This document shows positions 13,003-24,956 of a stretch of DNA of 64,000 nucleotides, one piece after another. Below the pieces are notes generated by a model that saw only the letters and a program-made list of their open reading frames with translations, did not search any database and was not told the origin of the DNA. The position numbers and the translations under genes are program-made. The number at the start of each line of letters is the position of its first letter. Position 1 is the stretch's first letter. Origin of the DNA: Grifola frondosa. Taxonomy: Eukaryota; Basidiomycota; Agaricomycetes; Polyporales; Grifolaceae. Location: assembly GCA_001683735.1 (NCBI GenBank), contig LUGG01000006.1, positions 806,001 through 870,000 on the forward strand, written 5' to 3'.

Positions 13003-13814
13003 ATGGCAAGCATTATCAGAAGTGCAAAGTCCGGCAACGACTGGACTATGAATGAACTGGAGGCGTACAACATCACCATTCGGGAGCAAAACCAGGATGC
13101 ATTTTTCGAAGGACCCCTCCCCCCATATAGTGGACCCGCAGGATTCGTCCAGCATGAGGATCGCGTACCGGGACTCGACGCTACTTCTCTCGCCCTCATC
13201 AAACGTCTCGATCTGGCGGGGAAGGTCATGGAGGGTGAGGAGTCCGCTGTAGACGATTTCTCCCTGGAGCTTTTGCGGGCATTGGGCTACGAGACTGAGC
13301 GTACCGTCGTCCGTACGCGGAAAACCATCCGCTTCCTGATGTGCGGCCAAGCCGTGTCCTCGAAGACCGACGTGTGTTTGCTGGATCCCGACACCGAAAT
13401 ACTGCTTCTCGTGCAGGAAGACAAGACGCACATCCATCCTTCGAATCCTGAGCCTCAGCTGATCGCTGGGGCAATTGGGGCATTTCAGGAGAATAATAGG
13501 AGAAGGGCGATGTGTTATTTCTTGAGCCGTTGGCGGAGCAGGTATTCCCGGGAATCACTATGGTGGGGACCTTTCCCAGATTCTACAAGATCAAGGTCAC
13601 GTCCGAGCTGGACCACTGCATCAGACATGGTCAATATCCTGCTATACCGACCATCGTGTATCGCCATACGCCCCGTGTACCGAGGCGAATGAATGACGGC
13701 ATGAGGCCGCTTGAGAACCGCAAGCCTGTGCTTCGGTGCTACGAGGCCTTCAGGTGCTTTGTCCTTCATGACTGTGGTATGCTCATGCAGAATTTTGAGT
13801 TTCAGTATTCTTAA
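13003..13814 (+). CDS. PD-(D/E)XK nuclease-like agaricomycete protein, full-length copy
   Basis: The start at 13003 (MASIIRSAKSGNDWT) matches the usual beginning of a large hypothetical family in agaricomycetes. Central residues KTDVCLL followed about 12 residues later by VQEDK resemble the D...E-x-K core of PD-(D/E)XK nucleases. Downstream come PQLIAGAIGAFQENN, then GITMVGTFPRFYKI and DGMRPLENRK, which are family landmarks. The frame changes near 13500, so one indel is present or the gene is broken. It may end at 13814, or after a short terminal intron. The nuclease role is an inference from the motif; no function is established to my knowledge. A truncated second copy lies at 51905-52190. 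Confidence 0.7.
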
Positions 13815-14179
13815 CATCTTGTAATTGCAGCCGACTAGTGCATTGAGCGAGAGCAATGTGAGTGGTTGTTATCTCATTGATTGATGATCTATGATCTCAA
13901 CAAGTGCAAGGCAAATAGTCGAGGTTGAATTGATTGGCACTTGTTGAGACCAAAGCTGGTGCACAGGACGGTCTGGTTGGGTGTTGCGTACTGCAATGTT
14001 TGTTTTCTGTGTCCATTTGTTTCGTCAGTCTGTTATTTGTTATTTCTATTTATTTACTATTCGGTGGACCTCTCTGCAGCTTGGCTTCCTAACCGGCGTC
14101 CTTAAATTTCGGGTTCTCGTTCAGCCAGCTGTACTGATTATTGTTCAGGTGTCTATTAATAAAAAGCCCAGGTGAACGT

Positions 14180-14262
14180 GCCCTGGTGGTCTAGTAGTAT
14201 GATTCCTTCTTGGCCACTTGGTTGTTTGGAGGAGGTCCCGGGTTCAATTCCCGGCCAGGCCC
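14180..14262 (+). pseudogene. tRNA-Pro-like copy 1, degenerate
   Basis: A box (TGGTCTAGTAG), B box (GGTTCAATTCC), T arm and 3' acceptor strand are identical to the four other tRNA-Pro copies in the window. The 5' acceptor strand reads GCCCTGG instead of GGCCTGG, creating a C-C mismatch at pair 2-71. The anticodon loop reads TTGGCC where the others have TTAGGG, so the AGG anticodon is lost. An intron-like insert of about 13 bases remains before the 3' anticodon stem GGAGG. It is probably non-functional. It sits about 370 bases beyond the nuclease-like gene, at the border of the TOR block. Confidence 0.7.
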
Positions 14263-14605
14263 TTATAGTTGACCATCGATTGGTCTTTTGCCTAGTTCTG
14301 AAGGGCAGTGATAACTATTTTACAAACGCATATTTTTGCTCCAACGTCACGATCCTTTTTTCAACAATCATGCTGCGTCATTGCCCAAATTTAAGAACTA
14401 AAACTTTCCGCAAGAGTTACTATTGTTACACGTAAGACGAATCCCTCTCAGGGATTATCAACCCCCGGCCCTCCCCCATGCTGTCCAAAGCCTCCTCATG
14501 CATTCCTCGTCCTGCGAACCCAATGCGGAATGCGCCAACCTCTCCCACCTCCAACAGGAAGGATTGAAACCTCCCCCGGTCCGTGAGTAGGGATGGATGG
14601 TTCGC

Positions 14606-16717
14606 CTACTGGGGTCTCCGGAATGCCCCCGGCATGCCCACCGCCTCGGTGTCTGACGGCTCTTCCGTATCATCGTCAGGCTATCATGAACGCGCGAACA
14701 TGAGATCCAGGATCAGTTAACGCAGGGATACAACGCACCTCGAGGTCGATGACGAGCGCGCCCATGTCCACCCGGCCGCCGGCGGCGAAGCAGTATCGCT
14801 CGCGCTTGCGCTTCTCGCCGTGGTCGAAGCGCACTTCCGTGGGCACTTGCACGTCAGGGGGGGCGCACCATGCCCCAGCGCGCTCGCGCGCCATGTCGCG
14901 CTCTGCGACGAGGGCGAACGCGCCGGCTCCCCGGGGTCGAGCACGCCGGGGTCACCGAGCCCGAGCGCGCCCTTGGAGAATGCGCCCCATTGAGGAGCTT
15001 GCCAGAGGCGGTGAGCGCGCCGTAGTGGTAGTCCCCGAGCACGACGGAGATCACGGACTGCCGCTGCAGCGCGGGGATGATCGCAGGCTCGAAGGTGTCG
15101 CTCGCGGGCGGCGTGTCGTGGTCGGTCGAGAAGCGGCCCATGAGGACGACGGATTGGGGGCCTGTAGAGTAGGCGATGAAAGTTTGGTACGATGCGGAGA
15201 TCTAGAGATCATGTGTGAGTGCGCGAATTGCAAGGGCGCAGGAGAGTGCAAACGTGTGTGATGTGCATGGTCTGTGGGGGCTCGAGGGGAGCAATTGCAG
15301 GGTCTTCGCCTTGCGAGAAGACATCGTTGGTCTTAACTTTCTCGACTTCGCTGAAATAAGGAAGCTGGCCAACTAGCTGTGAGTTGCGCGATCGGCGAGC
15401 CGCGTGCGGACAACTCACATATTCCCAGCGGCCCCGCTGGTACGAGTCTTCGCCGCCTAACATACCGTAAATGAGGACATGGCCCTTGTTCGTCAGACCG
15501 ATAAGGTTGTTATCCATGCCGGCAATCTTGACCAGCTTCGTCTCCTCATCCAACTGCTCGTCCGTGAGGCCCGTATCCTTGAGTTCGGGGAGGCTCCCGG
15601 TGGGGATAGGCGGGAGCATCAGAGGATCGACCCCTTGCATGACCCACCAGTGGCATGGGATGACGCGAGGCTCCGCGTCGGTCGGGCGCGCACGGGCGGC
15701 GATGTTCGCCTGGGTGTCCGCGGTCTGGTTGAGCTCCTCATTCGTGCGCTCGAGGAGCTCCTTCATGTGCCCGGTGAACGGCCAGAACACGAGCACGTCC
15801 CCTGCGGTCGTAAGCACGGCGGAGAACATCCAGCCGCTCTCGACCTGCACGGGGGTGCTCTCGGGAGTGGCCTTGTCGAGCAGCGGGAGCTCAGGCGGAA
15901 AGGTCGGCCCCACGACGTGAGCGTCCACACGTCGCCTGCGGCATCGAGGCACGTCGTGTGCAGGCGCCCGCAGCTGCGCGGGTGTGAGACGGACTGCGCC
16001 GAAAGGCGAGGGGGCAATGACTGACCTGAGGCTGCGGAACTTGACGGGGAGCTTGAGGCGCATTGGGTGTTCAGCGCGTTTGGAGGGCTCGGAGAAGCCT
16101 TCGCTGCGCAGAGCCATACTGGTGCCGTCCAAGACGCCTTGTCGGGTGTTAGCAGAATGAAACAAAGGCACGGTAGCAGGACCCACCCCACACGTAGATA
16201 TCGCCGTGAGAGTCGAGAGCATTGAATGACCTGATATCGACTTGTTCAGCAGCGAACACAATGAAACAGTGTGAATGAATACGCTCACATCCCGCCGGCG
16301 ACTATGTTGACGATGCGAACGCCTGGGATGTTCAGCTGCACCGGATAAGGTACGCCATCTCGGACGACGGTCCTTGGGGGATTGTCCAACCCCAATCTGC
16401 CGTGGCTCCTCTCTCTGTCGTTGCAAATTGCACGTCAGCATACGGTTCTTGTGCGCAAGGGATCGGAGCACATACCCCCATACATAAAGCTTTGGATTGC
16501 TCAGGCGTTTGTAGAGAAACTTCCAGCCAGTAGTTCGCGCCGTATCCGAACCAGAGAAATTGAAATCTGCTTGGATCTTCCTATGCCAGAAAGTATCATC
16601 CGATACCAGCAGATAGAAGAATCGGCTGGTGGAGGCAAGGTGGAAGAGATCAGATACAGGAAGCAAAGGGAGGATATTGTCGAGAAACAGTTCCACAGGA
16701 AGATCGTACAACATCAT
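14606..16717 (-). CDS. F-box and RCC1-like protein (SCF-associated factor type)
   Basis: F-box proteins bring substrates to SCF ubiquitin ligases, and RCC1-like propellers usually bind the substrate. The start at 16717 (MMLYDLPVELFLDNIL) opens directly into an F-box of about 45 residues. A linker with LYVWG repeat ends follows, then RCC1-type blades across about 15100-16470 (for example GMLGGEDSYQRGRWEY near 15430, and LGDYHYGALTASGKLLNGA near 15000). The last exon, after an intron at about 14681-14740, is acidic (PDDDTEEPSD) and ends with a stop at 14606-14608. Domain order and length fit yeast Saf1-like proteins; that match is by architecture only. Several frame changes in GC-rich stretches (about 14750-14950 and 16000-16200) suggest consensus indels. 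It lies between two tRNA-Pro copies. Confidence 0.78.
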
Positions 16718-16870
16718 AGGGTGACAGTAGCCGGGCAAGTCGCAGACGAAGTGTAGCGTCAAAGCGTGGTAGATGTTGTAGATATGGTATAGTTTTATGA
16801 CGCATATGTCTTCTCTTCGAGTTACTATCTTATCGCCACAATAAAAAGTTCGAAAAATTTTCAAGATTCA

Positions 16871-16952
16871 GGGCCTGGCCGGGAATTGAACCCGGGACCT
16901 CCTCCAAATGAGTAAACCCTAAGAAGGAATCATACTACTAGACCACCAGGCC
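16871..16952 (-). tRNA. tRNA-Pro(AGG) copy 2, with intron
   Basis: The acceptor stem GGCCTGG/CCAGGCC, D arm, anticodon stem CCTTC/GGAGG, T arm and discriminator C are all present. The loop reads TTAGGG, giving anticodon AGG (proline). A 10-base intron lies after position 37. Downstream on this strand is a T-run suitable for Pol III termination (about 16855-16860). Exons are identical to copies 3, 4 and 5. Confidence 0.88.
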
Positions 16953-17031
16953 ACGTGAGAATGATCACCATTAATTAACATCATAGCCATTTGGAGAAGT
17001 TGAATGCTTAACAACCATATCGTACATGCAT

Positions 17032-18419
17032 CTACCTGCACCGCTCACTAACCCACAGCGCTTCCACATCGACTTCCCGAGGTGCGTGTTCTCCTTCTCT
17101 TTCCTGCCCATGTCCCTCTGCATGCCCACCGTCATCCGGGGGAAGTGCGATTGCCCCAGTACGTTGACGTCCCCGAAGGCGCGTCCACAGCACAGAGACA
17201 ACAAGCGCAAGAGGATGCATGATAGTGAACAGCACCACAGTGAACTGGATAGTGCATTTAAAAGAAATATCAGAGAGTACATCGCCGACAGGATTGTAGA
17301 GCACTTACGAAAACAGGGAATGGCTTCGGGCGCAAACTCCACACGCTCGCGCATATCCAGCTCGCCGCGACACACCATACGATATCTCGCCTCAGCGCGA
17401 CGACCAGCAGACCTACGGGAGTGACAGTGTGAATTCTGGTTGCGCCGGTTGCATGCAATCCGGTGGGACGCACCGAGAAGGTTCACGCCGAACATGACGC
17501 CGAACCCGGCCCACTGCCCGCGCGCATAATGCTGCTGCTCACCTGGAGACCACGTTAGACCTAACGTAATGCTACAGATATAGAAGGCTGGTTAGAATGA
17601 CGTATAAATCAGAAATCAGAAGGCCACAAACGCACAAGAGGCTGTAAGGGAACATGACCCCTAAGGGCCAAAGAAGAAACGCGCGCATCGGCGCGTGGAT
17701 GAGTGCAATGTCGAATGGGCTGTAAAAGTCGCGACGTGCCAATTTCTCCTTAATCACGAAGACAGAGAACTATAGCGACACAATAGCTTACCGGGCAGTC
17801 GTTGGGGGATGATAGACAAGTAAAACAATATTTGCATACAACAGGAGTACAAGGAGGGTACCAAGAAGAATCGTGGAGACGAGAAACCCTCGAAGAACCT
17901 GTTGAACACAGCAGCGCATGTCAGGTGCAGAGCCGGAACGAAATTTAGAATGGAACTTGCCCATGCAATTGCCCAGCCAGCCATGATCCAATTAGCCATC
18001 ACAAGTGGAAGGCCGACACCTTTCACAAGCGCGAGCTTCGTCTCGGGCTTGCGTGCTAGAACGAGGAGGACGCAATAGCCTATTTGACCAATGTAGATCG
18101 CTATGATATACGCCGCAATCATCGACGGTTTCGGAGAGATGGAGGAAGGATAGAGCAGCGAGATTCCACCTATCAGACAGAGGCCGATTAGAACAGTGAC
18201 AATAAGTAGAACGTCTGCGAACCTAAGCCAGGATCCACCACAACGGAGCATACCGTCACAGTAGCAATATTAATGAGAAGAGAGAGTGGGGTGAGAACCT
18301 GCAGCCTGCGTCGAAATGAGCAGCGGAACGATAACGCTGTGAGGATGCTATGATGACCTTATGAGTGCGAGGTAGTCGCGGACCATAGGATTGGATGTAT
18401 CGATGGGTAGATTTTCCAT
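17032..18419 (-). CDS. multi-pass membrane protein of unknown function
   Basis: The start at 18419 (MENLPIDTSNPMVRDYLAL) is followed by a short intron and a first hydrophobic helix (TPLSLLINIATVT). Further helices follow: DVLLIVTVLIGLCLIGGI, YIIAIYIGQIGYCVLLVL, LVMANWIMAGWAIAWA, a segment near 17800-17880, LLWPLGVMFPYSLLCV, VGLLVVALRRDIVWCV and FTIMHPLALVVSVLW. That gives about seven or eight membrane segments. The C-terminus is hydrophilic, acidic and histidine-rich (GHAEGHGQ) and ends at 17032. At least five introns are visible, and one join near 18230 needs an indel. The fold resembles fungal multi-pass proteins of unknown function; I cannot name a Pfam family with confidence. It is a lone gene between tRNA-Pro 2 and the Zn2Cys6 factor. 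Confidence 0.6.
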
Positions 18420-18954
18420 GATTGCAGAGTATTGAACAGATTACACACGCTTCACGTGTAGTTCGATGCACGGAGGTGATAGTAAAGCTCTGAGCTTGGA
18501 AAAACCAACCTCGCAGGGCTCAACTCCTCTGGTGACATCATGACCAAATTCAAATTCATCTCGATCGGGAAGCCCGATTCTTCCCATTCGGAGTGTTCCG
18601 TTGTTGAGAGAATTGTCGATACCTCAGTTGAATCCAACGCTATATACAGCTTGAGAACGAGATAAGTCAACGATACCTTCTCGTGTTCTGCGAATAATCT
18701 CACTCAGTGGCCCAATAGGCGGCCACTCGCTACGATTAAATATTATATATATCCACTAGTACGTGTATACCAGCCACATCATTTGTGTTGCGATACATGT
18801 AAAGCACATCTACGGGAATGATAGTGTGATACAGCTATGGACAAGAACCGATTCCACAGAATAAATAGCAATCACAGATATTAGTCAGACAATAAATAGA
18901 GAGAATGTGTAGCGAGAAATTATGGGAATTTGTAAGGAATACGCTGTCCATCTT

Positions 18955-18966
18955 CGACCTAGGTCG
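18955..18966. promoter_or_regulatory. 12-bp palindrome in the 3' flank of Zn2Cys6 factor copy A
   Basis: The sequence is CGACCTAGGTCG, about 80 bases beyond the stop. The same core with a T/A outer pair lies at the equivalent place behind copy B (45116-45127), so the outer pair changed while the dyad stayed perfect. It could be a binding site or part of an RNA hairpin; the role is unknown. Confidence 0.35.
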
Positions 18967-19047
18967 CAGCACGGAGTTGCCTCACTCCTCTGATTTGATT
19001 TCCTACCAAAAGATCGGCAGAGAGAACCTGATGAGTCCACAGCATTC

Positions 19048-20949
19048 CTAGTCAGGTATATGAAACGCACTCATGAGCGAAGATCTATTTCCAGATTGCT
19101 CCATCGCTGCAGTGAGTTGGTCTAAAGCTGCCGACAACATCCTCTCGTCAGGGAGCGCGGAAGCAGAAGTGGAAGCATGGGAAGCCCGTAGGCGTCTCCC
19201 GGTAGATATTCCTTGCGATAGCATTCGAGCAATCGACATCCACAGCATCTATATGGAATATCATGAGCCTCCCGCCGCTCCCCACTGCAAAAAAGAATCA
19301 ATGGCAACTTACACCCATGAACGGATTGACGAGCTTGAGGCTGCCGAGGTTGACGGTCTGCAGGAGCCTCGCCGCAGAAGTAGCGGCCTGCAGAGTGCGG
19401 CTGTTCGCCGTCACCCAGTCCTGGACGACAGGCGTGTGCAGCTGTATCGTAGCACAGCGCGTCAGCGTGTGGATCAGCAAGAGGCTCCGGACGACATCCT
19501 GGCGAGCAGCGTCGACGCGGTCGATCCGAGGCAGCGTCTGCTTGAAACGTTCGATGCGAGTATCCAGAGACAATAGATTCGCTTGGTCGGCTAAATCATC
19601 TCGGAACCATGGTCAACGCACAGCACAACGGGATACATAATACAAAAATGACGCACAAGGATTATACTTTGAGGCGAGGCGAGCGGCGCACTCATACAGG
19701 ACCACAGCCTTGGCGAGCATCGCGAGAATGCTCTGGCTGCCGTTGTCAGACACAGCGCCATCCACAAACGTCTTCACCGTGCGCATGCCGCGAAATCCGG
19801 AAGGAATGGGGTGCTATGCAATAACATATCAATATCTGCCACGACGTAATCTCAGTGGTCCTCACGTTCTGGTAGCTCGTGATATCCAGCGGCCAAGGCG
19901 TGTCGATTTGCGTGCCCGACGCCTCGTCATCAGTGAACGCGGGTGCCGACCCGAGAGCTACAGCCCAAGACCTATCGAGAATAAAGACGGTCCAGAAAGC
20001 ATTGATCCTTTCTCCTTCGTCAATTGCATCCACGGGAGTAGGGATCCGATACGTCGCGGCTTCTCCCACGACACGACGTCGCGAACTCCGCATCAGATGA
20101 AGCTGGCACGCCATCACAATCGACACCGCCGCATTCGTATGATATGCGCCTTCCAACTGACGGTTGCTGTCAAAGAAGTAATTTGCAAGAAGAACTTCTG
20201 CCTGTATCACATAGAGCGCGGCGACCGAGTTGAGGTCGAGCATAGCGGAAGGTAGTTGCTGGAGCGCTTCTGTGAGATATCCCTGTTGTCGTGCCTGCAA
20301 TTGGGCATTGTCGGACAGCTTGGCCCCCATTAGATATATAACGTTGAGCAAAAGCAAGAAAGCGGGAGGATGACCCGAGGCAGGCGGAGACGAAACCTTG
20401 GCGACGAAACGAGGGATGTGAAGGAAAAATCCAAACTCCGAAGCATACCGGAGGAAGCCTCGGACGCTGAGAAAAACGACACTTCAGCGCAATTTGCGGA
20501 TGAAAAATTCTGAACTTACAGATTCTGCAATGCGTCGGTGCGGGTGCTCTGAGAGGCTTGCGTCTCGTGGTATGGCGCGTAAGGATCGTGTAAAGTCAGC
20601 GAAGAGGCCTCGGAGGTCAATTCAGCAATACGGCCTTCCAGGCGAGCAACTTCTTCCTCCAACATCTGATTCGGTGTCGGGCCGGATCCGTCGAGGTATT
20701 CACAATCTTCAGCCCTGTCCGCGTGGAGGCACTGAGAGCAAGCTGGACGTTTTCCGTCGCAGCGCTGTAATTGTTACAGCGCATTTGAGTATATTTTTAC
20801 GCCGGTACGTTCAGCACGTACCATTTTGCGCCTCCTAAATAATTATGACATTTTAGCCAATTTTGATAATGAAAAATAGACCTAACTGACCTGCACCTAG
20901 CACACGCCTTGCCTCTTTCCAACGGTGCTGAAGACGACGGAGTAGACAT
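19048..20949 (-). CDS. Zn(II)2Cys6 fungal transcription factor, copy A
   Basis: The ATG at 20949 (MSTPSSSAPLERGKAC) leads into a binuclear zinc cluster split by two introns: CARCR, then RRKM, then RCDGKRPACSQC with the sixth cysteine shortly after. A coiled region (MLEEEVARLEGRIAEL) follows, then the fungal-specific regulatory domain across about 19750-20440 (VIYLMGAKLSDNAQLQARQ; INAFWTVFILDRSWAVALG). C-terminal exons contain LSLDTRIERFKQTLP and LLLIHTLTRCATIQLH, ending at 19048. The target is unknown. Copy B at 43151-45092 has the same exon plan. Homology includes the 3' flank to about 18760 but stops at the start codon, so the promoters differ. The frame near 19570-19640 is awkward and may hold an indel. 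Confidence 0.85.
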
Positions 20950-22139
20950 ATGAAAAAAAATGCGAATAGAATGTGTGTGGGTGACTGTACTGTGGTTTAC
21001 TGCTTTTGTCCACTTCAGCTGGCGAGCTCTATATACCATGCAGGAACTTAGGCTGTGTAAGACATACGCGGCCCAGAGCTCTAGGACAACATACCAACAG
21101 CGAACATCATTGTCACGTTCGTGCCCCGGTGATGCACTGAACAAAACAACCGTACCGTTGCGCATACCGTTGCGGAACGGGACCCTTCAGCCCGGGAGAG
21201 CTGCAGGCTGTGACTCCGCTGGTCCGTGCAAAGTCATTTTCGTGGAACAGCAGCGCGCAGGACCCAACTTTCCGCAGACGAAGATCCCGCGGATGCGAGT
21301 GGCTGCCCGCGAGTATCGTCGCTGTCACGCCCCCGTGCGTCGACGCATGGCGCACAACCGACGTCGCGTCCGACCCGCTCGAGCACCGAACTTGTCCTCG
21401 ATGTTCCGCGACACCATATTGACCGTCAGTGAGAACCCCTCCGGGCGTCTCCTCCGGCTGCGGCGAGCACGGCCCCGAATACCCTGCGGCGCTACCTGGC
21501 ACTGGGAGTGCCCACACAATGAATACACCTCCCTTACAAAAACGAATTCGAGGACCAGAACGGACCGAGGTTTCGTCTCAGCGCACACGCGAGAGTGATA
21601 TGGTTTCCTCGGACGATGCCTCTAAACAACGTCGTGATCACGGGCGCGACCTCTGAGGCAGATGAACGTGCCGGGGAGGAATGGCCTGGGGTACTGCATA
21701 CTCCTCCGCAGTGGGAACAGCAGACGTTGTTGTTCTTGTGCCTGCGAACGAACAGTGGACCTGAGGCCTACGTTAGCGCAGAACGGTATCCGAGACAAAG
21801 AGACCGGCATATCTTGGTTCGCCGCATTATTGCTTTGCAAAGCCTTAAGATGGCACTGCATCAGCGATGCTTAATTTTCTCGAACTGACACACCTATTTC
21901 TCATGCAGAGGCGAACTATGGCAAAACTTCAGATTCTATCAAAGATGGTCGCCGTTGCACTGTGCATAACGGCGTTATGCACGGTGTTCTCCGATAGCCG
22001 GTTTTGGTCATGGTCGCTCGCTGCTTCAGGGAGAGATTTAGAATTCCAGATCACGTCAGTACATACAACGTCGGAGTCAAGAGTACACAATGATTTACTC
22101 AAGCACTCTGGCACGAGATAAAAACTTCACGGACGCATA
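20950..22139. other. intergenic, no gene supported
   Basis: This stretch lies upstream of Zn2Cys6 factor copy A, up to tRNA-Pro 3. Open frames on both strands overlap each other (about 21113-21600) and encode nothing I recognise. The equivalent stretch before copy B (42072-43150) shows no visible similarity. It probably contains the factor's promoter and 5' UTR. Confidence 0.4.
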
Positions 22140-22225
22140 GGGCCTGGCCGGGAATTGAACCCGGGACCTCCTCCAAATGCCATACACAGCCCTAAGAAGG
22201 AATCATACTACTAGACCACCAGGCC
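22140..22225 (-). tRNA. tRNA-Pro(AGG) copy 3, with intron
   Basis: Exons are identical to copies 2, 4 and 5, with a full cloverleaf, anticodon AGG, and both internal promoter boxes. The intron is 14 bases, starting CTGTGTATGG. A TTTTT run follows downstream on this strand at about 22119-22124. It sits 1.2 kb upstream of Zn2Cys6 factor copy A and transcribes in the same direction. Confidence 0.88.
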
Positions 22226-23089
22226 ACATTTAATCCTTTCACCAATTATTATTCCTGCTAGCTGCACGAAACAGACGCACAACACAAATCGAGCGGCCAC
22301 AGCTGCTCTCAGTGCAGCTGTACTCCGAGACCCCGCGCAAACCTGAGAGCACAGACGCCATCATAAGCAACAAAACGCAAAACAGACGAAGGAACCAATA
22401 TGTCGCACGTGGAGTACACAGCCAGCTGGCACCAACATCAACACTCTCCCGAATGACGTATCACTCCCAACTCTTCACCTCCATCCGAGACACTAATGAT
22501 CCGAGGCACGAGCACTCCATCCCCCATCAAATCTTTGTCAACTTCCGGTATCTATCCGGGGATGAAGAAAAACAAACAAACAAACAGACGCGCAATCACG
22601 CATGAATACAGAGCCTAGTAAAATCACATCACATCTCCATAAGTCTTCATATCGAACAAGTACACCGTTCATCTCGCGGATACTCCTGCTCGGAGATATC
22701 AACGCCTCAGGCGGCTGGAAACCGTCTTCTGCAGCTAGCACCGCTAAAAATGAAATTTGCCGACAATATTAGACGCGTGCGCAAAATCGTGCCGCGAACG
22801 CACACGCATACCGCACACGCGACACCGACGCGCGTCCCGATGCACCAGAAGCAGCATCCCCACAACGCGGACGTCTCCCGCGCCGCCGCCCTGATCGCAC
22901 GTCGGGGCGCCCGCGCGCGAACACCTGCCATCTTCGAGGTCCTGATCCCCGACCTCGTGCGAAGAAACGATCGAAGAGCAATGACGCGCGTCACCCAGCA
23001 GACGCGGATCCAAAAACCCAATCACACACACCCGCGCACACCCGCGCCACGGGAGGCTCCCGTCTGTTCGGGAGTGCAGAACGCCAGCG

Positions 23090-23106
23090 GGCGCGCGCGC
23101 GCGCGG
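23090..23106. repeat. alternating CG run
   Basis: About eight CG dinucleotides in a row inside the GC-rich island. This composition can adopt Z-DNA and is prone to length errors in sequencing. Confidence 0.6.
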
Positions 23107-24938
23107 AAAACTGGGAATCATAGCGGCACATGGTAAACGCACCTGATGCTCAGAAGAAAGAACGGTGGTGTGGTAAATTTACAATTTACAAGGTAGGCAT
23201 CATTGCGGCGAGGCACGGCGGGGGCGTGATTGTGGATTCGTGATACACATGTCACTTTGATGAGATGCAGAGAGCGCGAGCGAGTGTCCCACGCACACAT
23301 CACGCCGAATCATGCCGCGCGGACGCAGACAGCGACAAAGCACAGCAGAGCTCGGAGTGAGATGTCGCGGACGGACAGGTCCCAACTCCACAGGAAAAAA
23401 AGATGCAGCACAGGGCCTTTGAAGGTGTTGCCGTCGTCATCCAGGCGTCCCGAACCTCTGAGAAGAAAGACGTGTCGTAGGTCCCGAAAGCGATGTCGAG
23501 GCCATGGTGTTGTCGTATCGAAGCAGAAGTCGACGGTGCGTAAATTTAGGAAACCCACCCGATACCTCGAAATGCGTTGATCGTGTCGATGCGAGCGGTA
23601 ACCCTATTCTAAGATGCGGCCGAGAACCATATTTTTAGTCCCGGCCGAAAAGCAATGCTAGATGGCTCACCGTTCGACGCGATTCAGTGCAGTCGGAATA
23701 ACGCCATGCAACACATGAACGGTCCCGGAAACAGACCGGATAAAGCACGGATCCCTTATCTCCCGCGAGCTCGCAACCAGACTGGGCGCGACGCGGCACC
23801 ACCGGCGAAAACTGGACTGCTCAGACTGTTCGCTGGGGCGCCGAGGTCAGGAGGGACACAACGCACAACCGTTTCAAGGACGCACAATCGCGCCATCGCG
23901 CACGCGTGATACTGATACACAGGAGCAGGGACCGTCTGGACGTGCGCGCCTCGTGTCGGGCACCCTGGCCGGAAGGAGCTCCAGAACGCTGCGAGAGCGT
24001 TCCACCGCAGGGGCAGCTGCTGCAGCGATTGGATATCCGACATTGTCCAAAAAAAGAAAACGAAAAAAATGGCCCGAGCCGCCTCGGAGCGACCCAAAAT
24101 AGGGGCTGGGGTGGCGAGCGTAATAAAGAGGTGATTGATCGGTGGGGTGGATATACAAATTGTGGTACAGCTTGACGGACGGCCGGTGCATACCGAGTTT
24201 GTGCGACGTTGATTGTTGGTCCTGGGCGACTGATGCGTATAAGGCTGCGGGGAAACGCCGGCGCCACTATGTCGCGTTGGATCAAATTTGCGAAGAAAAT
24301 TAATCGCTCCGAGCGGAAATGCGAGCAGCATGAAACAGATGGTGACTGAGCAAATTCTGTTTGATCATTTTTGGTCGATAAACCGCATCATGCGAGAGTA
24401 CCGAACACGCTAGTATACACACAGGACACGGTCCACGGCCGATCTCATTCTGCAGAAAATTTATAATTCAGTGAAGGGCACGGTGCACTGGTTCAGGGAA
24501 ATTTGACAAGGAGAAAACGGGATTATGAAGCTCACGAAGAGGAAGCGAGAGCGAGAAGCAGACGAAGAGGGAAGGTTGCCTTATTCGGATGTCCATTTGA
24601 GTTGTCTTCCCATGGGGCCATCTTCTGCGTGAACAGTGTGGCGGCTGTGTCTGCAGCGATCTCTGTCATGCATGCATGGCGTATTCGAGACATGTCCCAC
24701 TGGTCGTTTCCGCGCCCGCGTAATTTGGGCTGTCAAGTTGGACAGCTGCGGTAGTAAGGCAGGCGGGTGCAGTAAAGCACCGCGTAATACTTGCCGCGCA
24801 GGTGTCGAGGAGCGATGGTATCCGTTTTATCGATGTTGGGTTCCTGGGTGCGACCAGGGTGCAGACTGGGGGAGAGCGCCCAGGAGCCGGCGCGGGGAGC
24901 GCTCCCATGACAGTGGCAGCGTCACTCACACAGGACAA

Positions 24939-24956
24939 CAGCAGCAGCAGCAGCAG
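24939..24956. repeat. CAG trinucleotide repeat, six units
   Basis: Six perfect CAG units in the gene-poor GC-rich stretch, with no supported reading frame. Confidence 0.8.

Larger units (their letters stand above)
254..13350 (+). repeat. inverted duplication, arm A (TOR block)
   Basis: This arm is matched in reverse complement by about 51905-62280. Homology starts about 22 bases before the TOR ATG ('tagttggga') and continues through TOR, the small basic-protein gene and its 5' flank to about 10337. It resumes at about 13023 and runs into the nuclease-like gene, to about 13350. The intervening 10338-13022, holding the monooxygenase, is absent from arm B. Translations of the two arms are almost identical, and differences are mainly single substitutions and one-base indels. 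Sequence upstream of about 250 shows no match. Exact identity was not computed. Confidence 0.85.

Noticed and set aside
14606..16717. Guanine-nucleotide exchange factor RCC1 itself
   Set aside because: An F-box precedes the RCC1-like blades, which fits an SCF substrate receptor better than nuclear RCC1.
18452..18703. 83-residue minus-strand frame between the membrane protein and the factor
   Set aside because: No recognisable sequence, and it lies in the likely 5' region of the membrane-protein gene. Not supported beyond being open.
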